64,000 bases of DNA. Source: Prosthecodimorpha hirschii. Lineage in GTDB: Bacteria; Pseudomonadota; Alphaproteobacteria; Rhizobiales; Ancalomicrobiaceae. Numbering within the stretch: the first letter of the stretch is position 1; each line of letters starts with the position of its first letter. The translations under genes were made by a program, and so were the position numbers. Below the pieces are notes generated by a model, which saw only the letters and a list, made by a program, of their open reading frames with translations, made no database searches and was not told the origin of the DNA. This document shows positions 9,848 to 18,824 of this stretch, one piece after another. Location of the stretch: contig NZ_LJYW01000001.1 of NCBI RefSeq assembly GCF_001305515.1, forward strand, positions 5,368,857 through 5,432,856, read 5' to 3'.

Positions 9848-10045
9848 ATGGCGTTCAAGATCATCGCCTCCCAGTGCACCGCCTGCGGCGCCTGCGAATT
9901 CGAGTGCCCCTCGGCGGCCATCCGGTTCAAGGGCGAGACCTACATCATCGATCCGAAGAAGTGCACGGAATGCGAGGGCGCCTTCGACGTGCAGCAATGC
10001 GCCAATGTCTGCCCGGTGCCGAACACCTGCGTGAAGGCGGCCTGA
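9848..10045 (+). CDS. fdxN: FdxN-type 2[4Fe-4S] nif ferredoxin
   Basis: 65 residues, preceded by AGGAGAG. Two cluster motifs: C10-x2-C13-x2-C16-x3-C20, and C39-x2-C42-x8-C51-x3-C55. The longer C-x8-C spacing of the second is usual for nif-associated ferredoxins encoded next to nifB. Role known for the family: low-potential electron transfer in nitrogen fixation, probably supplying NifB or nitrogenase reductase. Confidence 0.95.
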   Translation: MAFKIIASQCTACGACEFECPSAAIRFKGETYIIDPKKCTECEGAFDVQQCANVCPVPNTCVKAA

Positions 10046-10093
10046 GCCGGACCTTCGGGTCCGGCGCGACGATGAGCGGGGAGACCGGCCGCC

Positions 10094-10864
10094 ATGGCGG
10101 ATGCGGGTGCCGAATGCGATCCCGAGGAGGGGCCGACCGACTGGCTCGGCAACCCGGTCTCCTGTTCGGATTGTCCGCACGAGGAGACCCGGGCAGCGGG
10201 CCGTTGCGAGTTCGGCCGGACCTGTGTGATGGACCGGCGCGGCCGGCGGATCGACCGCTTCTTCGCGGCCAATCCGCGCCAGGCCGAACGCTATCTCGAG
10301 CATCCCTATTTCGAGGTCCGCACGCTCGCCGCCCGCTATGCCTCGCCGTTCCGGCTGGTCGGCCTGATGAGCGATCCCGAGCCGGACGTAAGAGCGATGG
10401 TCGCCCTGCGGCTGCCGCTCAACCGGGTTCGGGCGCTGAAGGACGATCCGGAACCGCGCGTCCGCATCGCGCTGGCCATGCGGCTCGCCGGCGACGACCT
10501 CGGCATGCTGTTCGAGGACCCCGATTATACCGTGCGGCTGGCTGCGGCCCGGCGGGCGGAACCGGCGCTGCTGGTCCGGCTCGCCCGCGATGTCGACGCC
10601 TCGGTGCGCCGCGAGGTCGCCCGGCGGGCGCCCGACTATGTGCTGCCCGGGTTGGTCGCCGATCCCGATCCGCTGGTCCGGGTCGAGGTGGCGCGCCGGC
10701 TGGCGCCGGATCGGCTGGTGCTGATGACCGGCGATCCGGATTTCCGGGTCCGATTTCTGTGTGCGGAGCGGCTGCCGGCCGCCCTCGTCGTGCGCCTGCT
10801 GGCCGATGCCGACGAAGGCGTACGCGAGATGGCGCAATCACGACTGGGACAGGGAGAGCGATGA
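10094..10864 (+). CDS. LRV (leucine-rich repeat variant) protein with N-terminal 4Fe-4S motif
   Basis: 256 residues. The N-terminus has C24-x2-C27-x10-C38-x5-C44, the pattern of the LRV iron-sulfur domain. The rest is built of ~24-residue helical repeats of the form DPDxxVRxxVARRL (several DPEPxVR and DPDPLVRVEVARRL units), forming a superhelix. The best known homologue is the Azotobacter LRV protein encoded near nifB; its biochemical function is not established. The stop overlaps the nifZ start (ATGA), so it is translationally coupled to nifZ and very likely acts in nitrogenase assembly. Confidence 0.9.
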   Translation: MADAGAECDPEEGPTDWLGNPVSCSDCPHEETRAAGRCEFGRTCVMDRRGRRIDRFFAANPRQAERYLEHPYFEVRTLAARYASPFRLVGLMSDPEPDVRAMVALRLPLNRVRALKDDPEPRVRIALAMRLAGDDLGMLFEDPDYTVRLAAARRAEPALLVRLARDVDASVRREVARRAPDYVLPGLVADPDPLVRVEVARRLAPDRLVLMTGDPDFRVRFLCAERLPAALVVRLLADADEGVREMAQSRLGQGER

Positions 10865-11220
10865 TGGGTCTCGGCGTCGAACAGGAGATCGAAATCCGCA
10901 AGGCCCCGGTCTTCATGCCGGGCGAGAAGGTGCGGTCGACCAAGTATGTCAAGAATGACGGTACCTATCGGGGCAAGGATATCGGCGAGATGCTGGTCGC
11001 CAAAGGCGATGTCGGCTATGTGCGCGACATCGGAACCTTCCTGCAGCAATTCTATATCTATGCCGTCGAGTGGATCGACCGCGGCACCATCGTGGGCATG
11101 CGCGGCAAGGAACTGGTCAGCCTCGACAAGCCCGAACCGGTCCGGGCGCGCCCCAGGACCCAGGCCGGGGCCGAAGCGGGCGCCGCGGCCGAGGCCGGCG
11201 GGCCCGAGGCGACCGCCTGA
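10861..11220 (+). CDS. nifZ: NifZ, nitrogenase P-cluster maturation factor
   Basis: 119 residues. The first ATG (10861) overlaps the stop of the LRV gene; a second in-frame ATG follows immediately. The NifZ core FMPGEKVRSTKYVKNDGTY and VGYVRDIGTFLQQFYIYAVEW is clear. The family is involved in forming the second P-cluster of the MoFe protein. The C-terminal ~30 residues are a low-complexity Ala/Glu/Pro tail. Confidence 0.95.
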   Translation: MMGLGVEQEIEIRKAPVFMPGEKVRSTKYVKNDGTYRGKDIGEMLVAKGDVGYVRDIGTFLQQFYIYAVEWIDRGTIVGMRGKELVSLDKPEPVRARPRTQAGAEAGAAAEAGGPEATA

Positions 11221-11278
11221 CATCTGAGGGCGCCGGGGCTTCCCGCTCCGGCCGCAGCGACCTGCCGGGAGTGAGCCG

Positions 11279-11491
11279 ATGAAAGTGATGATCCGCCGCG
11301 GCGACAAGGGACTGTCGGCCTATGTGCCGAAGAAGGACCTGGAGGAGCCGATCGTGGAGACCGAGAGGGACACCCTCTGGGGCGGTTCGGTGCGCCTGAA
11401 GAACGGCTGGACCCTGATCCTGCCCGACATGCCGGCCGATACCCGGCTGCCGATCACCGTCAATGCCCGCAAGCTCGGTGGGGAGGACTGA
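11279..11491 (+). CDS. nifT: NifT/FixU family protein
   Basis: 70 residues with GGGAGTGAG upstream. The sequence (MKVMIRRGDKGLSAYVPKKD, GGSVRLKNGWTLILPDM) is characteristic of the small NifT/FixU family found in nif operons. The precise function is unknown and mutants generally still fix nitrogen. Its stop is one base from the sequence leading to the next ATG, so translation coupling is likely. Confidence 0.93.
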   Translation: MKVMIRRGDKGLSAYVPKKDLEEPIVETERDTLWGGSVRLKNGWTLILPDMPADTRLPITVNARKLGGED

Positions 11492-11492
11492 C

Positions 11493-12362
11493 ATGGCCGC
11501 CACGATCGATCTCGACATCGTCGCCCCCGCCGCCGCCCCGGCCGTGCTGGCCGACATTCGCGCGCGGCTCGCCGCCGACGAACTTGTCCCCTATCTCGGG
11601 CCGGCCCTGCTCGGCCTGGACGGCCCCGCGCCGGTGCCGGCGACGCCGGAGGCGGTCGCCGACGAACTGCACAAGCGGGCGCCGGCGCCCGGACGCATCC
11701 GGACTTCGATGTGGTCGGTCGCCCAGTTCATCGAGAGCCGGCGCCACCGCAAGACGCTGCAGGCCTTCATGGCCGACATCTTCGCCACGCCGGTCGCCCC
11801 GAACCGGCTGCATGCCGGCCTTGCCGCCCTGCCGCTCTCGCTGATCGTCGACACCTGGTACGAGGGCGCCATGGCGGCGGGCCTCAGGCATGCCGGCCGG
11901 ACCGATTTCGCCGAGATCCAGGGCGTGACCCGCGCCGGCGAGTTCCGCGACATCTGGACCCGGACCTACGACCCGTCGGGCGCCGAGATCCTGCCCGAGG
12001 CCGCCGAGACGGCGGCGACGGTGCTCTATGCGCCGCATGGCGGCATCCGGCCGGCGCGGAACTTCCTGGTCGCCGATTCCGACTATGTCGAGGTGCTGAC
12101 CGAGATCGACATCCAGTCGCCGATCCCTGCGGCCGTGAAGGCGCGGCGGGCGACGCGTGGCTTCCTGTTCGTCGGCTGCCGCTTCCACGACCAGATGCTG
12201 CGCACCTATGCCCGCCAGATCATGAAGCGGTCGGCGGGGCCGCATTTCGCCATCGTCGCGGCCGCCGCCCTGACCCGCAACGAGGCGAAATTTCTCGCCG
12301 ACCAGGATATCCGGACGATCGACCTGCCGCTCGGCGCCGCGGTCGACGCGCTGGTCGGCTGA
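11493..12362 (+). CDS. SIR2-like protein encoded at the end of the nif operon
   Basis: 289 residues, starting one base after the nifT stop with GGGAGG upstream. It resembles SIR2_2-type Rossmann proteins: N-terminal LVPYLGPALLG in place of the classical GAGxS loop, LSLIVDTWYEGAM (the D/T-x-W/NYD-like strand), and RGFLFVGCRFHDQMLRTYARQ (the GxSxxDxxxR-like strand). No zinc-binding Cys quartet is seen, so it is not a typical sirtuin deacylase. Proteins of this kind occur in nif operons of other alphaproteobacteria; the role is unknown. NAD binding or hydrolysis is possible but unproven. Confidence 0.75.
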   Translation: MAATIDLDIVAPAAAPAVLADIRARLAADELVPYLGPALLGLDGPAPVPATPEAVADELHKRAPAPGRIRTSMWSVAQFIESRRHRKTLQAFMADIFATPVAPNRLHAGLAALPLSLIVDTWYEGAMAAGLRHAGRTDFAEIQGVTRAGEFRDIWTRTYDPSGAEILPEAAETAATVLYAPHGGIRPARNFLVADSDYVEVLTEIDIQSPIPAAVKARRATRGFLFVGCRFHDQMLRTYARQIMKRSAGPHFAIVAAAALTRNEAKFLADQDIRTIDLPLGAAVDALVG

Positions 12363-12455
12363 CCGGCGGGCCGGGCCTCCAAAAGCGGCGGCCGCCATGG
12401 TTCCGCCGCCTTCACTCGCAATCCCGGGCCCTCGAAACCGAACCCGGAGGGCGGC

Positions 12456-13253
12456 ATGGGACGGCTGAAGGACAGGATCGCGATCGTCACCGGGGCCGCA
12501 CGCGGCATCGGCGCGGCGGTGGCCGCGGCCTTCGCGGCCGAGGGGGCGATCGTCTGGGTGACCGACATCGACGAGGCCGGCGGCCGGGCCGTGGCCGCCG
12601 CGCTCGGCGCCCCGCACCGTTTCGCGCGCCTGGACGTGCGCCTCGAGGCGGACTGGGAGCGGGTCGTCGGGGCGACGGTCGCCGCGCATGGCCGGCTCGA
12701 CATCCTGGTCAACAATGCCGGCATCACCGGCTTCGAGGCCGGCGTCGTCGCCCACGATCCCGAGCATGCCAGCCTCGAGGACTGGCGCGCCGTGCACGCG
12801 ACCAATCTCGACGGCGTCTTTCTCGGCTGCAAGCATGCCATCCGGGCGATGCGGCCGGCCGGGCAGGGGGCGATCGTTAACATCTCGTCCCGATCCGGCC
12901 TGGTCGGCATCCCGGCCGCGGCCGCCTACGCGGCCTCCAAGGCGGCGGTGCGCAACCATACCAAGACGGTGGCGCTGTGGTGTGCCGGGCAGGGTCTCGC
13001 CATCCGCTGCAATTCGATTCACCCGGCCGCCGTCTTGACGCCGATGTGGGAGCCGATGCTCGGCGACGGACCCGATCGCGCGGCCCGGATGGCGGCTTTC
13101 GTGGCCGATACGCCGCTCAGGCGCTTCGGCCGGCCCGAGGAGGTCGCCGCCTTGTGCGTGCTCGCCGCCTCGGACGAGGCGGCCTATATGACCGGCGCCG
13201 AACTGGTCATCGACGGCGGCCTGCTGGCCGGAACGGCGGCGTCGCCGCGCTGA
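12456..13253 (+). CDS. SDR-family oxidoreductase
   Basis: 265 residues, classical [11 protein letters not shown] cofactor loop, D-I-D acidic stretch after strand 2 (favouring NAD), NNAG, NISSRSG, catalytic YAASK, and the IDGG C-terminus. GGAGGGCGGC precedes the ATG. It lies 93 bases after the SIR2-like gene in the same direction, so read-through from the nif operon is possible but not required. It is similar in layout to 3-beta/20-beta hydroxysteroid or glucose dehydrogenases; substrate unknown. Confidence 0.9.
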   Translation: MGRLKDRIAIVTGAARGIGAAVAAAFAAEGAIVWVTDIDEAGGRAVAAALGAPHRFARLDVRLEADWERVVGATVAAHGRLDILVNNAGITGFEAGVVAHDPEHASLEDWRAVHATNLDGVFLGCKHAIRAMRPAGQGAIVNISSRSGLVGIPAAAAYAASKAAVRNHTKTVALWCAGQGLAIRCNSIHPAAVLTPMWEPMLGDGPDRAARMAAFVADTPLRRFGRPEEVAALCVLAASDEAAYMTGAELVIDGGLLAGTAASPR

Positions 13254-13391
13254 CGATTCCGACTCGACTGTGGCCGAACGGCCACGATCGCGTCCGATAT
13301 TTCAACAGTCCAACCGTCGGCTTAAGGCTTTGTCAACGTTACAGCGGCTTAATCATGCGGAAGTTGATCCAGTGCGCGTGAGTGAGTTGCG

Positions 13392-14921
13392 ATGCGTATG
13401 CCCGTCACGATTTCCCGGTCTCCTAAGATTTCGCATGCGGTCGCGGTCGCCCTGATGGCTTCCACGGTGGCCGGCTGCAGCTCTGAAATCGCCCGCTTCG
13501 GCGACACGGATAACCAGCGCTCCATCCTTTCGGGCAGCCCGGCGCCGGCCCCGTCCGACACCACCGGGTCGATCAACGCGGCACCCGCGCCGGTCAGCCG
13601 GGCGGTGCTGCCGCCCCCGGCCACCCAGGGCTATGCGCCGCCGCCCGCCCAGAACGCCCCGGTCTATCAGCCGCCGCGCGTCGCCACCCAGCCGACCTAC
13701 TCGGCTCCGGCCTACGGCACGCCGACCTACCCCCCGCCGCCCGTCGCCGCCGCGCCGGCCCCGATCGCGACCCCGACCGCCAATGGCTGGCAGGTCGGTC
13801 CGAACGCGGTCGTGCTGAAGCAGGGCGAGACGATCGACACCCTGTCGCGTCGCTACGGCATTCCGTCCTCGGCGATCCTGCAGGCGAACAATTTCGCCGA
13901 TGGTTCGCGCGTGACGCCGGGCACCCGCATCGTCATCCCGACCTATTCGGTGCCGGCCCCGGCGGTCGCCGCCGCGCCGGCGCCCCACGTCGCCGTGGCG
14001 CCGCCGCGCCTGGCCGCCGCCCCGACCGTGGTCGTGAAGCCGGCGCCCGCTCCGGTGGTGACCGCGACCGTCAAGGCCCCGAGCGTGACCGCCACCGCGG
14101 TGACCGGCGTCAAGGTCGGTCCGCATATCGTGCGCAGCGGCGAGAGCCTGGAGCGGATCGCCGCCAGCTACGGCATCTCCAAGGCGAAGCTGAAGGAGGC
14201 CAACGGCCTCAAGCATGACGACGTGAAGCCCGGCCAGAAGCTCCTGCTGCCGTCGGGCGCGGTGCTGCGCCTCGCCGACAAGGGGGCCGCCGCGCCCGCT
14301 CCGGCGCCCCAGGTCGCCGTCAAGCCGATGCCGGCCGTCGTCGCGGCGCCGGCCCCTGCCGTCGTGGTGCCCGCGCCGCAGATCGCCGTGAAGCCGATGC
14401 CGGGCAAGCCCGGTGAGACCCGGGTTGCCGCGATCGGCGCCCCGCCGTCCGCCGCCCCGGCCCCGTCCACGCCGGAGACCATCGCCATCGCCAAGGAGCC
14501 CGGCGTCGACGGCCAGGCCACCCGCGGCGAGGCCAAGAGCGGCACCCCGTCGTTCCGCTGGCCGGTGCGCGGCCGCGTGATCAAGGAGTTCGGCTCCGCC
14601 AACGGCGAGCGCAACGACGGCATCAACCTCGCGGTTCCCGAAGGCACCTCGATCAAGGCGGCCGAGGACGGCGAGGTGATCTATTCGGGCAACGAGCTCA
14701 AGGGCTACGGCAACCTCGTGCTGGTCCGCCACCAGGACGGCTGGGTCACCGCCTACGCCCATGCGAGCGAGCTTCTGGTCAACAAGGGCGAGCGCATCAC
14801 CCGCGGCCAGATCATTGCCCGGGCCGGTGCCACCGGCGGCGTCAACCAGCCGCAGCTGCATTTCGAAATCCGCAAGGGACAGCGTCCGGTCGATCCGAAG
14901 CAGTTCCTCGCATCCAACTGA
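13392..14921 (+). CDS. NlpD-like outer-membrane lipoprotein with two LysM domains and a degenerate M23 (LytM) domain
   Basis: 509 residues. Lipoprotein signal with lipobox ASTVAGC (Cys29), then a Pro/Ala/Tyr-rich spacer. LysM-1 is at ~133-181 (VLKQGETIDTLSRRYGI), LysM-2 at ~243-291 (IVRSGESLERIAASYGI), and the C-terminal LytM domain at ~385-505. In the LytM domain the first zinc ligand and the following Asp are replaced (RNDGINLAV instead of HxGIDxA) and the HxH motif reads QLH. Two of three zinc ligands are therefore missing, as in NlpD/EnvC-type amidase activators. Probable role: binds peptidoglycan and activates amidases at division sites, rather than acting as a hydrolase. No strong ribosome-binding site is seen before ATG 13392; ATG 13398 is an alternative. 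Confidence 0.88.
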   Translation: MRMPVTISRSPKISHAVAVALMASTVAGCSSEIARFGDTDNQRSILSGSPAPAPSDTTGSINAAPAPVSRAVLPPPATQGYAPPPAQNAPVYQPPRVATQPTYSAPAYGTPTYPPPPVAAAPAPIATPTANGWQVGPNAVVLKQGETIDTLSRRYGIPSSAILQANNFADGSRVTPGTRIVIPTYSVPAPAVAAAPAPHVAVAPPRLAAAPTVVVKPAPAPVVTATVKAPSVTATAVTGVKVGPHIVRSGESLERIAASYGISKAKLKEANGLKHDDVKPGQKLLLPSGAVLRLADKGAAAPAPAPQVAVKPMPAVVAAPAPAVVVPAPQIAVKPMPGKPGETRVAAIGAPPSAAPAPSTPETIAIAKEPGVDGQATRGEAKSGTPSFRWPVRGRVIKEFGSANGERNDGINLAVPEGTSIKAAEDGEVIYSGNELKGYGNLVLVRHQDGWVTAYAHASELLVNKGERITRGQIIARAGATGGVNQPQLHFEIRKGQRPVDPKQFLASN

Positions 14922-15179
14922 CCGCCGCCGATCCGCCCGGATCGACGGCAGCCTCGAGGCGGCGACCAGGGTCCCACGAAAGGCCCCCGCCGCCTCCATT
15001 GTTTTTTGAGGGGCGCCAAAAGCAGCCGCCCGACCCGGACCCTCGGCCCGAACCGGTCGACGGGAATCGGACCCGACCGCAGCGGCAGATCAGACCTTGC
15101 GGCTGCCGCGCCGGACAGAGGGGCGCTTTGCAGATGATCGGGCGTCGGTGTCTGATCTCCCGTTCGATCTGGCGTGGCG

Positions 15180-16763
15180 TTAGGTCTTCGGAACAACCTT
15201 GTCGATCTGGTCGACGACATCGGCAAAGGTCAGAAGATCGACCATCCGGAAGGTGTTGGCGTCGGGACCGATGGACGGGCGCCAGCCCGGATCGGACAGG
15301 AAGGACATATTGCCTTCCTTTTCCAGCGTGCCGCCTTGCAGCAGCCCGATGAAGACTTCCGCGAGGATCCGCGCGCCGATCGGGCCAAGCCGTTGGCCGT
15401 TTTCCCGAATTTCGGCTTCCTTGAGAATGTAGAACCACAGCGGGGTCTCTTCGGCGAGACCCGCATCATGAATCGCCGCGCCAGCGTGTCCGGAGATGAT
15501 CTCGGCCGTCGTCAACGGCTGGACCTCCGGATAGTGCATCCGCACGAGGAGAGCCACATTCTGGCCGGTCGGCAATCCAAGCTTGCTTCCGCGCGCCAGA
15601 TTCCGGAACGCAAGGTTCTGCTCGCGACCACCGGGGAAGCCCCTCAGAACGGCCAATTCGTGGACCAGGCGACAGTCGAGCCTGCGGCTTTGATTGATCG
15701 GAATGCCGTCCGGATTCGGCGTGTCGAACTGGTAGAAGCGCTTCCAGTCGATCACCCAGTTGGACGGGAGGCTGGCGAAGTTCCCGGGATCGACACTCGG
15801 GATCTTGTTACCCAGTTGGCCGACGATGTGTCCTGACAAAGCCGAGAAATGGAACAGCAAATCGAAGGTGGCTGGCCGCCCCGCCTCGGCTGTGAAGACC
15901 CGGTTGTGGCTGTAGATCTGGCGAACCATGCTGTGGCCGAGTCGGTAGACCGCGCCGGCGAATTCCGTCGGCATGAAGGGGTGCCTGGGAAAGCGATAGA
16001 GTTTCCGTCCGTCGTCGAGAATGCGGTTGATCAGTTCGGGCCCGGCCAGCCGGGCGACGAAATCGTTCAGGACCATCCACTGATAGTGCCAGACGACTTC
16101 CTTGCGCGCCGCGTCGAAGAGTTCGCCGTCGGGCACCGTCCCGGCCAACCTGTCGACCATGGCGTTGTGGAAATGCAGGAACGCGACATGGGTCTGCGCG
16201 ACGAGCAAGTTCTCGTCGTTGCGGTGATCGCCGATCAGGGCCGTGCCCTGCGGACCGCGCGGAAGGTCTCCGCCATCGATCGCAGGGATCCCCCCGTTCG
16301 GGAAAGGCGACGCCTCCGCCGTGCCGACCAGGAGTTTGGTGAAACCGGACAGCCGGTCATAGAGATGCGGGCTGCCGCCTGGACCCCGGCCGTATACGCT
16401 GTCGAGATCGAGGCCGGGCGTCCGGAAGTTGACAGTCTGGCGGGGGTCCTCGATCTGCTCGCTCAGCGACGTGAGATCGAGCGTGATGTCGTGGTCGATG
16501 AACTGTCCCAGATAGGTGAAGCCGGAAGGAATGTCCGGGTTGTCGCCCTCGGGGTCCTCGTGGGGCTGCCCGTCGGCGCCGGGTCCGATGGCCGGATCGA
16601 TCATGCCGAGCGCAACCTGTTCGAGCCGGTCCCGGTCGGGATGGAACTCGGGCAGGGACGGAAACATGATGCCGAAGCGACCGGGATCAAGGATTTCCTC
16701 GATCGACTTCAAACCCTTGTCTTTGGCGGTTTCAACATTCCGAAACGTCACACCATGGGCCAT
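15180..16763 (-). CDS. Animal-type haem peroxidase family protein
   Basis: 527 residues. The start at 16763 (MAHGVTF) follows AGGGAGGA; the frame continues upstream without a ribosome-binding site. It matches the mammalian/cyclooxygenase-like peroxidase fold. GQFIDHD carries the distal His (H91) and the Asp (D90) that links to haem in mammalian enzymes, and RLGHSMVRQIYSHN carries the likely proximal His. No signal peptide is seen. Such genes are scattered in bacteria and related to bacterial 'peroxicins'. Base composition (many AT-containing codons) is lower in GC than the neighbours, which together with its isolation suggests acquisition by transfer. Substrate unknown; halide or organic substrate oxidation is possible. 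Confidence 0.88.
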   Translation of the reverse strand: MAHGVTFRNVETAKDKGLKSIEEILDPGRFGIMFPSLPEFHPDRDRLEQVALGMIDPAIGPGADGQPHEDPEGDNPDIPSGFTYLGQFIDHDITLDLTSLSEQIEDPRQTVNFRTPGLDLDSVYGRGPGGSPHLYDRLSGFTKLLVGTAEASPFPNGGIPAIDGGDLPRGPQGTALIGDHRNDENLLVAQTHVAFLHFHNAMVDRLAGTVPDGELFDAARKEVVWHYQWMVLNDFVARLAGPELINRILDDGRKLYRFPRHPFMPTEFAGAVYRLGHSMVRQIYSHNRVFTAEAGRPATFDLLFHFSALSGHIVGQLGNKIPSVDPGNFASLPSNWVIDWKRFYQFDTPNPDGIPINQSRRLDCRLVHELAVLRGFPGGREQNLAFRNLARGSKLGLPTGQNVALLVRMHYPEVQPLTTAEIISGHAGAAIHDAGLAEETPLWFYILKEAEIRENGQRLGPIGARILAEVFIGLLQGGTLEKEGNMSFLSDPGWRPSIGPDANTFRMVDLLTFADVVDQIDKVVPKT

Positions 16764-17190
16764 GGAATCCTCCCTGCCGCGCCCCGGTTGTCGTGCGGGG
16801 GCGGATTGAATTCGATCGGGCGCGTACTGACGAAAGTCCGGAACGGACAATAGGTGCGTCCGGAAGGTGTTAAGACTTTTTAATTATCCGAAGAGTGGTA
16901 TTACCACTTAAAGAATTTGTCAATCGAATGGACAACCAAATGGGGTGTCCCTTGCAGGCCTCGCGGCGAAAGTGCTGCCATTGCGGTGCCGGCTGAATTT
17001 ATGGGAACGGCGGTCGGCCGTCGACAAGACGGCCGGTCATCGCCTTTGTGGTCAGAGGGTTATAGGCTTGGATACATAAGACGTATGAGAACCATCGGTC
17101 TCGTGAATCCGATCCCCGGGTCGATGCCGGCACGGCCCGCTTCGGCCTGAAGCCAAGATGGCGATAGGCCTTCGGCCGACGCCCTCGATC
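16764..17190. other. AT-richer intergenic region upstream of the peroxidase gene
   Basis: 427 bases between the peroxidase start and the end of the DUF815 gene. Much of it (16865-16935) is AT-rich and probably carries the peroxidase promoter. It includes the 15-bp palindrome reported separately. A short open frame on the plus strand at 16917-17150 has no ribosome-binding site or family and is not called. Confidence 0.5.
16894..16908. promoter_or_regulatory. FadR-type palindrome AGTGGTATTACCACT
   Basis: A perfect 7-1-7 palindrome containing TGGT-N3-ACCA, the consensus of FadR/FCD-subfamily GntR regulators. It is located 131 bp upstream of the peroxidase start in an AT-rich promoter region. 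No GntR gene is in the window. Confidence 0.5.
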
Positions 17191-18078
17191 TCACCCGTCG
17201 ATGCGGACGCCCTGGCGGCCGGCGAGGTCCTGGATGTATTGCCAGGCGGTGCGGCCGGAGCGGGAGCCGCGGGTGGTCGACCATTCGAGCGAGTCGCGCA
17301 CCAGGCGCTCGTCGTCCAGCACCAGCCCGAGATGGGCCGCGTAGCCGCGCACCATGGCCAGATATTCGTCCTGGCTGCATTTGTGGAAGCCGAGCCAGAG
17401 GCCGAAGCGGTCGGACAGCGAGACCTTCTCTTCGACCGCCTCGTGCGGGTTGATGGCCGTCGAGCGCTCGTTCTCCATCATGTCGCGCGGCAGCAGATGG
17501 CGCCGGTTGGAGGTCGCGTAGAAGATCACATTGGCCGGCCGCCCCTCGATGCCGCCTTCCAGCACCGCCTTCAGCGACTTGTAGGAGGTGTCGTCGCTGT
17601 CGAAGGAGAGGTCGTCGCAGAAGACGATGAAGCGGTGCGGATCGTCGCGCACCAGCCCCATCAGCACCGGCAGGGACTCGATGTCCTCGCGGTGGATCTC
17701 GACGAGCTTCAACGGCAGCGCGCCTTCCTGGCGCAGCGTCTGATTGACGGTCGCGTGCGCCGCCTTGACCAGCGACGACTTGCCCATGCCGCGCGCGCCC
17801 CAGAGCAGGGCGTTGTTGGCCGGCAGCCCGCGCGCGAAGCGCTCGGTGTTGGCGAGCAGCGTGTCGCGCGCCCGGTCGATGCCCTGCAGCAGCGTCATCT
17901 CGACCCGGTTGACCTTGGGCACCGGCTGCAGCCGGTCGCCGACCGGATGCCACACGAAGGCGTCGGCGACGGCGAGGTCGACCGGCTTCGGGGCGGCCGG
18001 AACCGCGCGGGCGATCAGCCCGATCAGCGTGTCGAGCCGGGCGGCGAGGGCGGCGAAATCGGCGGATGGGTCGGACAA
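17191..18078 (-). CDS. DUF815 family AAA+ ATP-binding protein
   Basis: 295 residues using a TTG start (LSDPSADF) that follows GGGAGGCC; a longer frame to 18249 lacks a ribosome-binding site. Walker A is LLWGARGMGKSS, Walker B-like FIVFCDDLSF, and sensor region NVIFYATSNRRHLLP, as in the conserved DUF815 ATPase family. The final third (LGFHKCSQDEYLAMVRGYA) is the helical lid. The family function is unknown; genomic position next to yajC is common in alphaproteobacteria. It is divergent from yajC-secDF. Confidence 0.9.
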   Translation of the reverse strand: MSDPSADFAALAARLDTLIGLIARAVPAAPKPVDLAVADAFVWHPVGDRLQPVPKVNRVEMTLLQGIDRARDTLLANTERFARGLPANNALLWGARGMGKSSLVKAAHATVNQTLRQEGALPLKLVEIHREDIESLPVLMGLVRDDPHRFIVFCDDLSFDSDDTSYKSLKAVLEGGIEGRPANVIFYATSNRRHLLPRDMMENERSTAINPHEAVEEKVSLSDRFGLWLGFHKCSQDEYLAMVRGYAAHLGLVLDDERLVRDSLEWSTTRGSRSGRTAWQYIQDLAGRQGVRIDG

Positions 18079-18255
18079 GGGGGCCTCCCGGGCGCAGTCT
18101 TGGGGCAGGGCGGTCGGAACCGGGCCGCCGCCATAGCACGGCCCGCGCGCCGCGCGAAAGCCGGCCGCCTGCATGGTCGCTCGGCACCGGAATCGGCGAG
18201 AGGACCGCTTCAGGGCGATCCGGAACCCGGATTCGTCGAAGGCCGGCACGCGGCG

Positions 18256-18283
18256 TTTGCAAAGATCCGCACTGTCGCTATAG
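18256..18283 (+). promoter_or_regulatory. Predicted promoter of yajC-secD-secF
   Basis: TTTGCA and CTATAG are separated by 16 bp, 119 bp upstream of yajC. This resembles the alphaproteobacterial housekeeping promoter (CTATAT-like -10 element). Confidence 0.4.
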
Positions 18284-18401
18284 TCCGCCGCGCTTCGGGA
18301 TGGGGCCTCCGTCCCGAAAACAAGTTTCCGCGCGCTTGCCGGACCGCCCGGCCCGGACCATATCAGGCGCGCTATCCCGTCCGCCCTCCGAGGAGTCTTC
18401 G

Positions 18402-18737
18402 ATGTTCGTCACGCCTGCCTTCGCTCAAGCGGCGGCGCCCGGAGCCGGAGCCAACGACCTGTTCATGACGTTGGCCCCGTTCCTCTTCATTCTGCCGATC
18501 ATGTACTTCATGATCATCCGCCCGCAGCGCCAGCAGGCCAAGCGTCATCAGGAGATGCTCGCCGGCGTCCGCCGTGGCGATACGATCGTGACCACGGGTG
18601 GTCTGATCGGCAAGGTCTCCAAGGTGGTGAGCGAAACCGAACTCGAAGTCGATCTCGGCGAGAGCACCAAGGTGCGCGTCGTCCGCAGCGCGATCGCCGA
18701 GGTCCGCACCAAGGGCGAGCCCGCCAAGGAGGCGTGA
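18402..18737 (+). CDS. yajC: Preprotein translocase subunit YajC
   Basis: 111 residues. Ribosome-binding site CCGAGGAG before ATG. One N-terminal membrane segment (FMTLAPFLFILPIMYFMII) followed by RPQRQQAKRHQEMLAGVRRGD and the conserved TTGGLIGKV, diagnostic of YajC. It forms the SecDF-YajC accessory complex in the inner membrane, helping post-translocational steps of Sec export. First of three sec genes. Confidence 0.96.
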   Translation: MFVTPAFAQAAAPGAGANDLFMTLAPFLFILPIMYFMIIRPQRQQAKRHQEMLAGVRRGDTIVTTGGLIGKVSKVVSETELEVDLGESTKVRVVRSAIAEVRTKGEPAKEA

Positions 18738-18824
18738 CGCCACCGGGGCAACCCCGACCGGCCGGCCGAGCAGGGCCGGCCGATGTCCAGCCCGGATGCG
18801 CCGGGCGGCAATGAACGGTGAGAC

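Noticed and set aside
15180-16763. Cyclooxygenase or dioxygenase identity for the haem peroxidase
   Set aside because: The fold is shared but COX-specific features could not be confirmed; kept as animal-type peroxidase.
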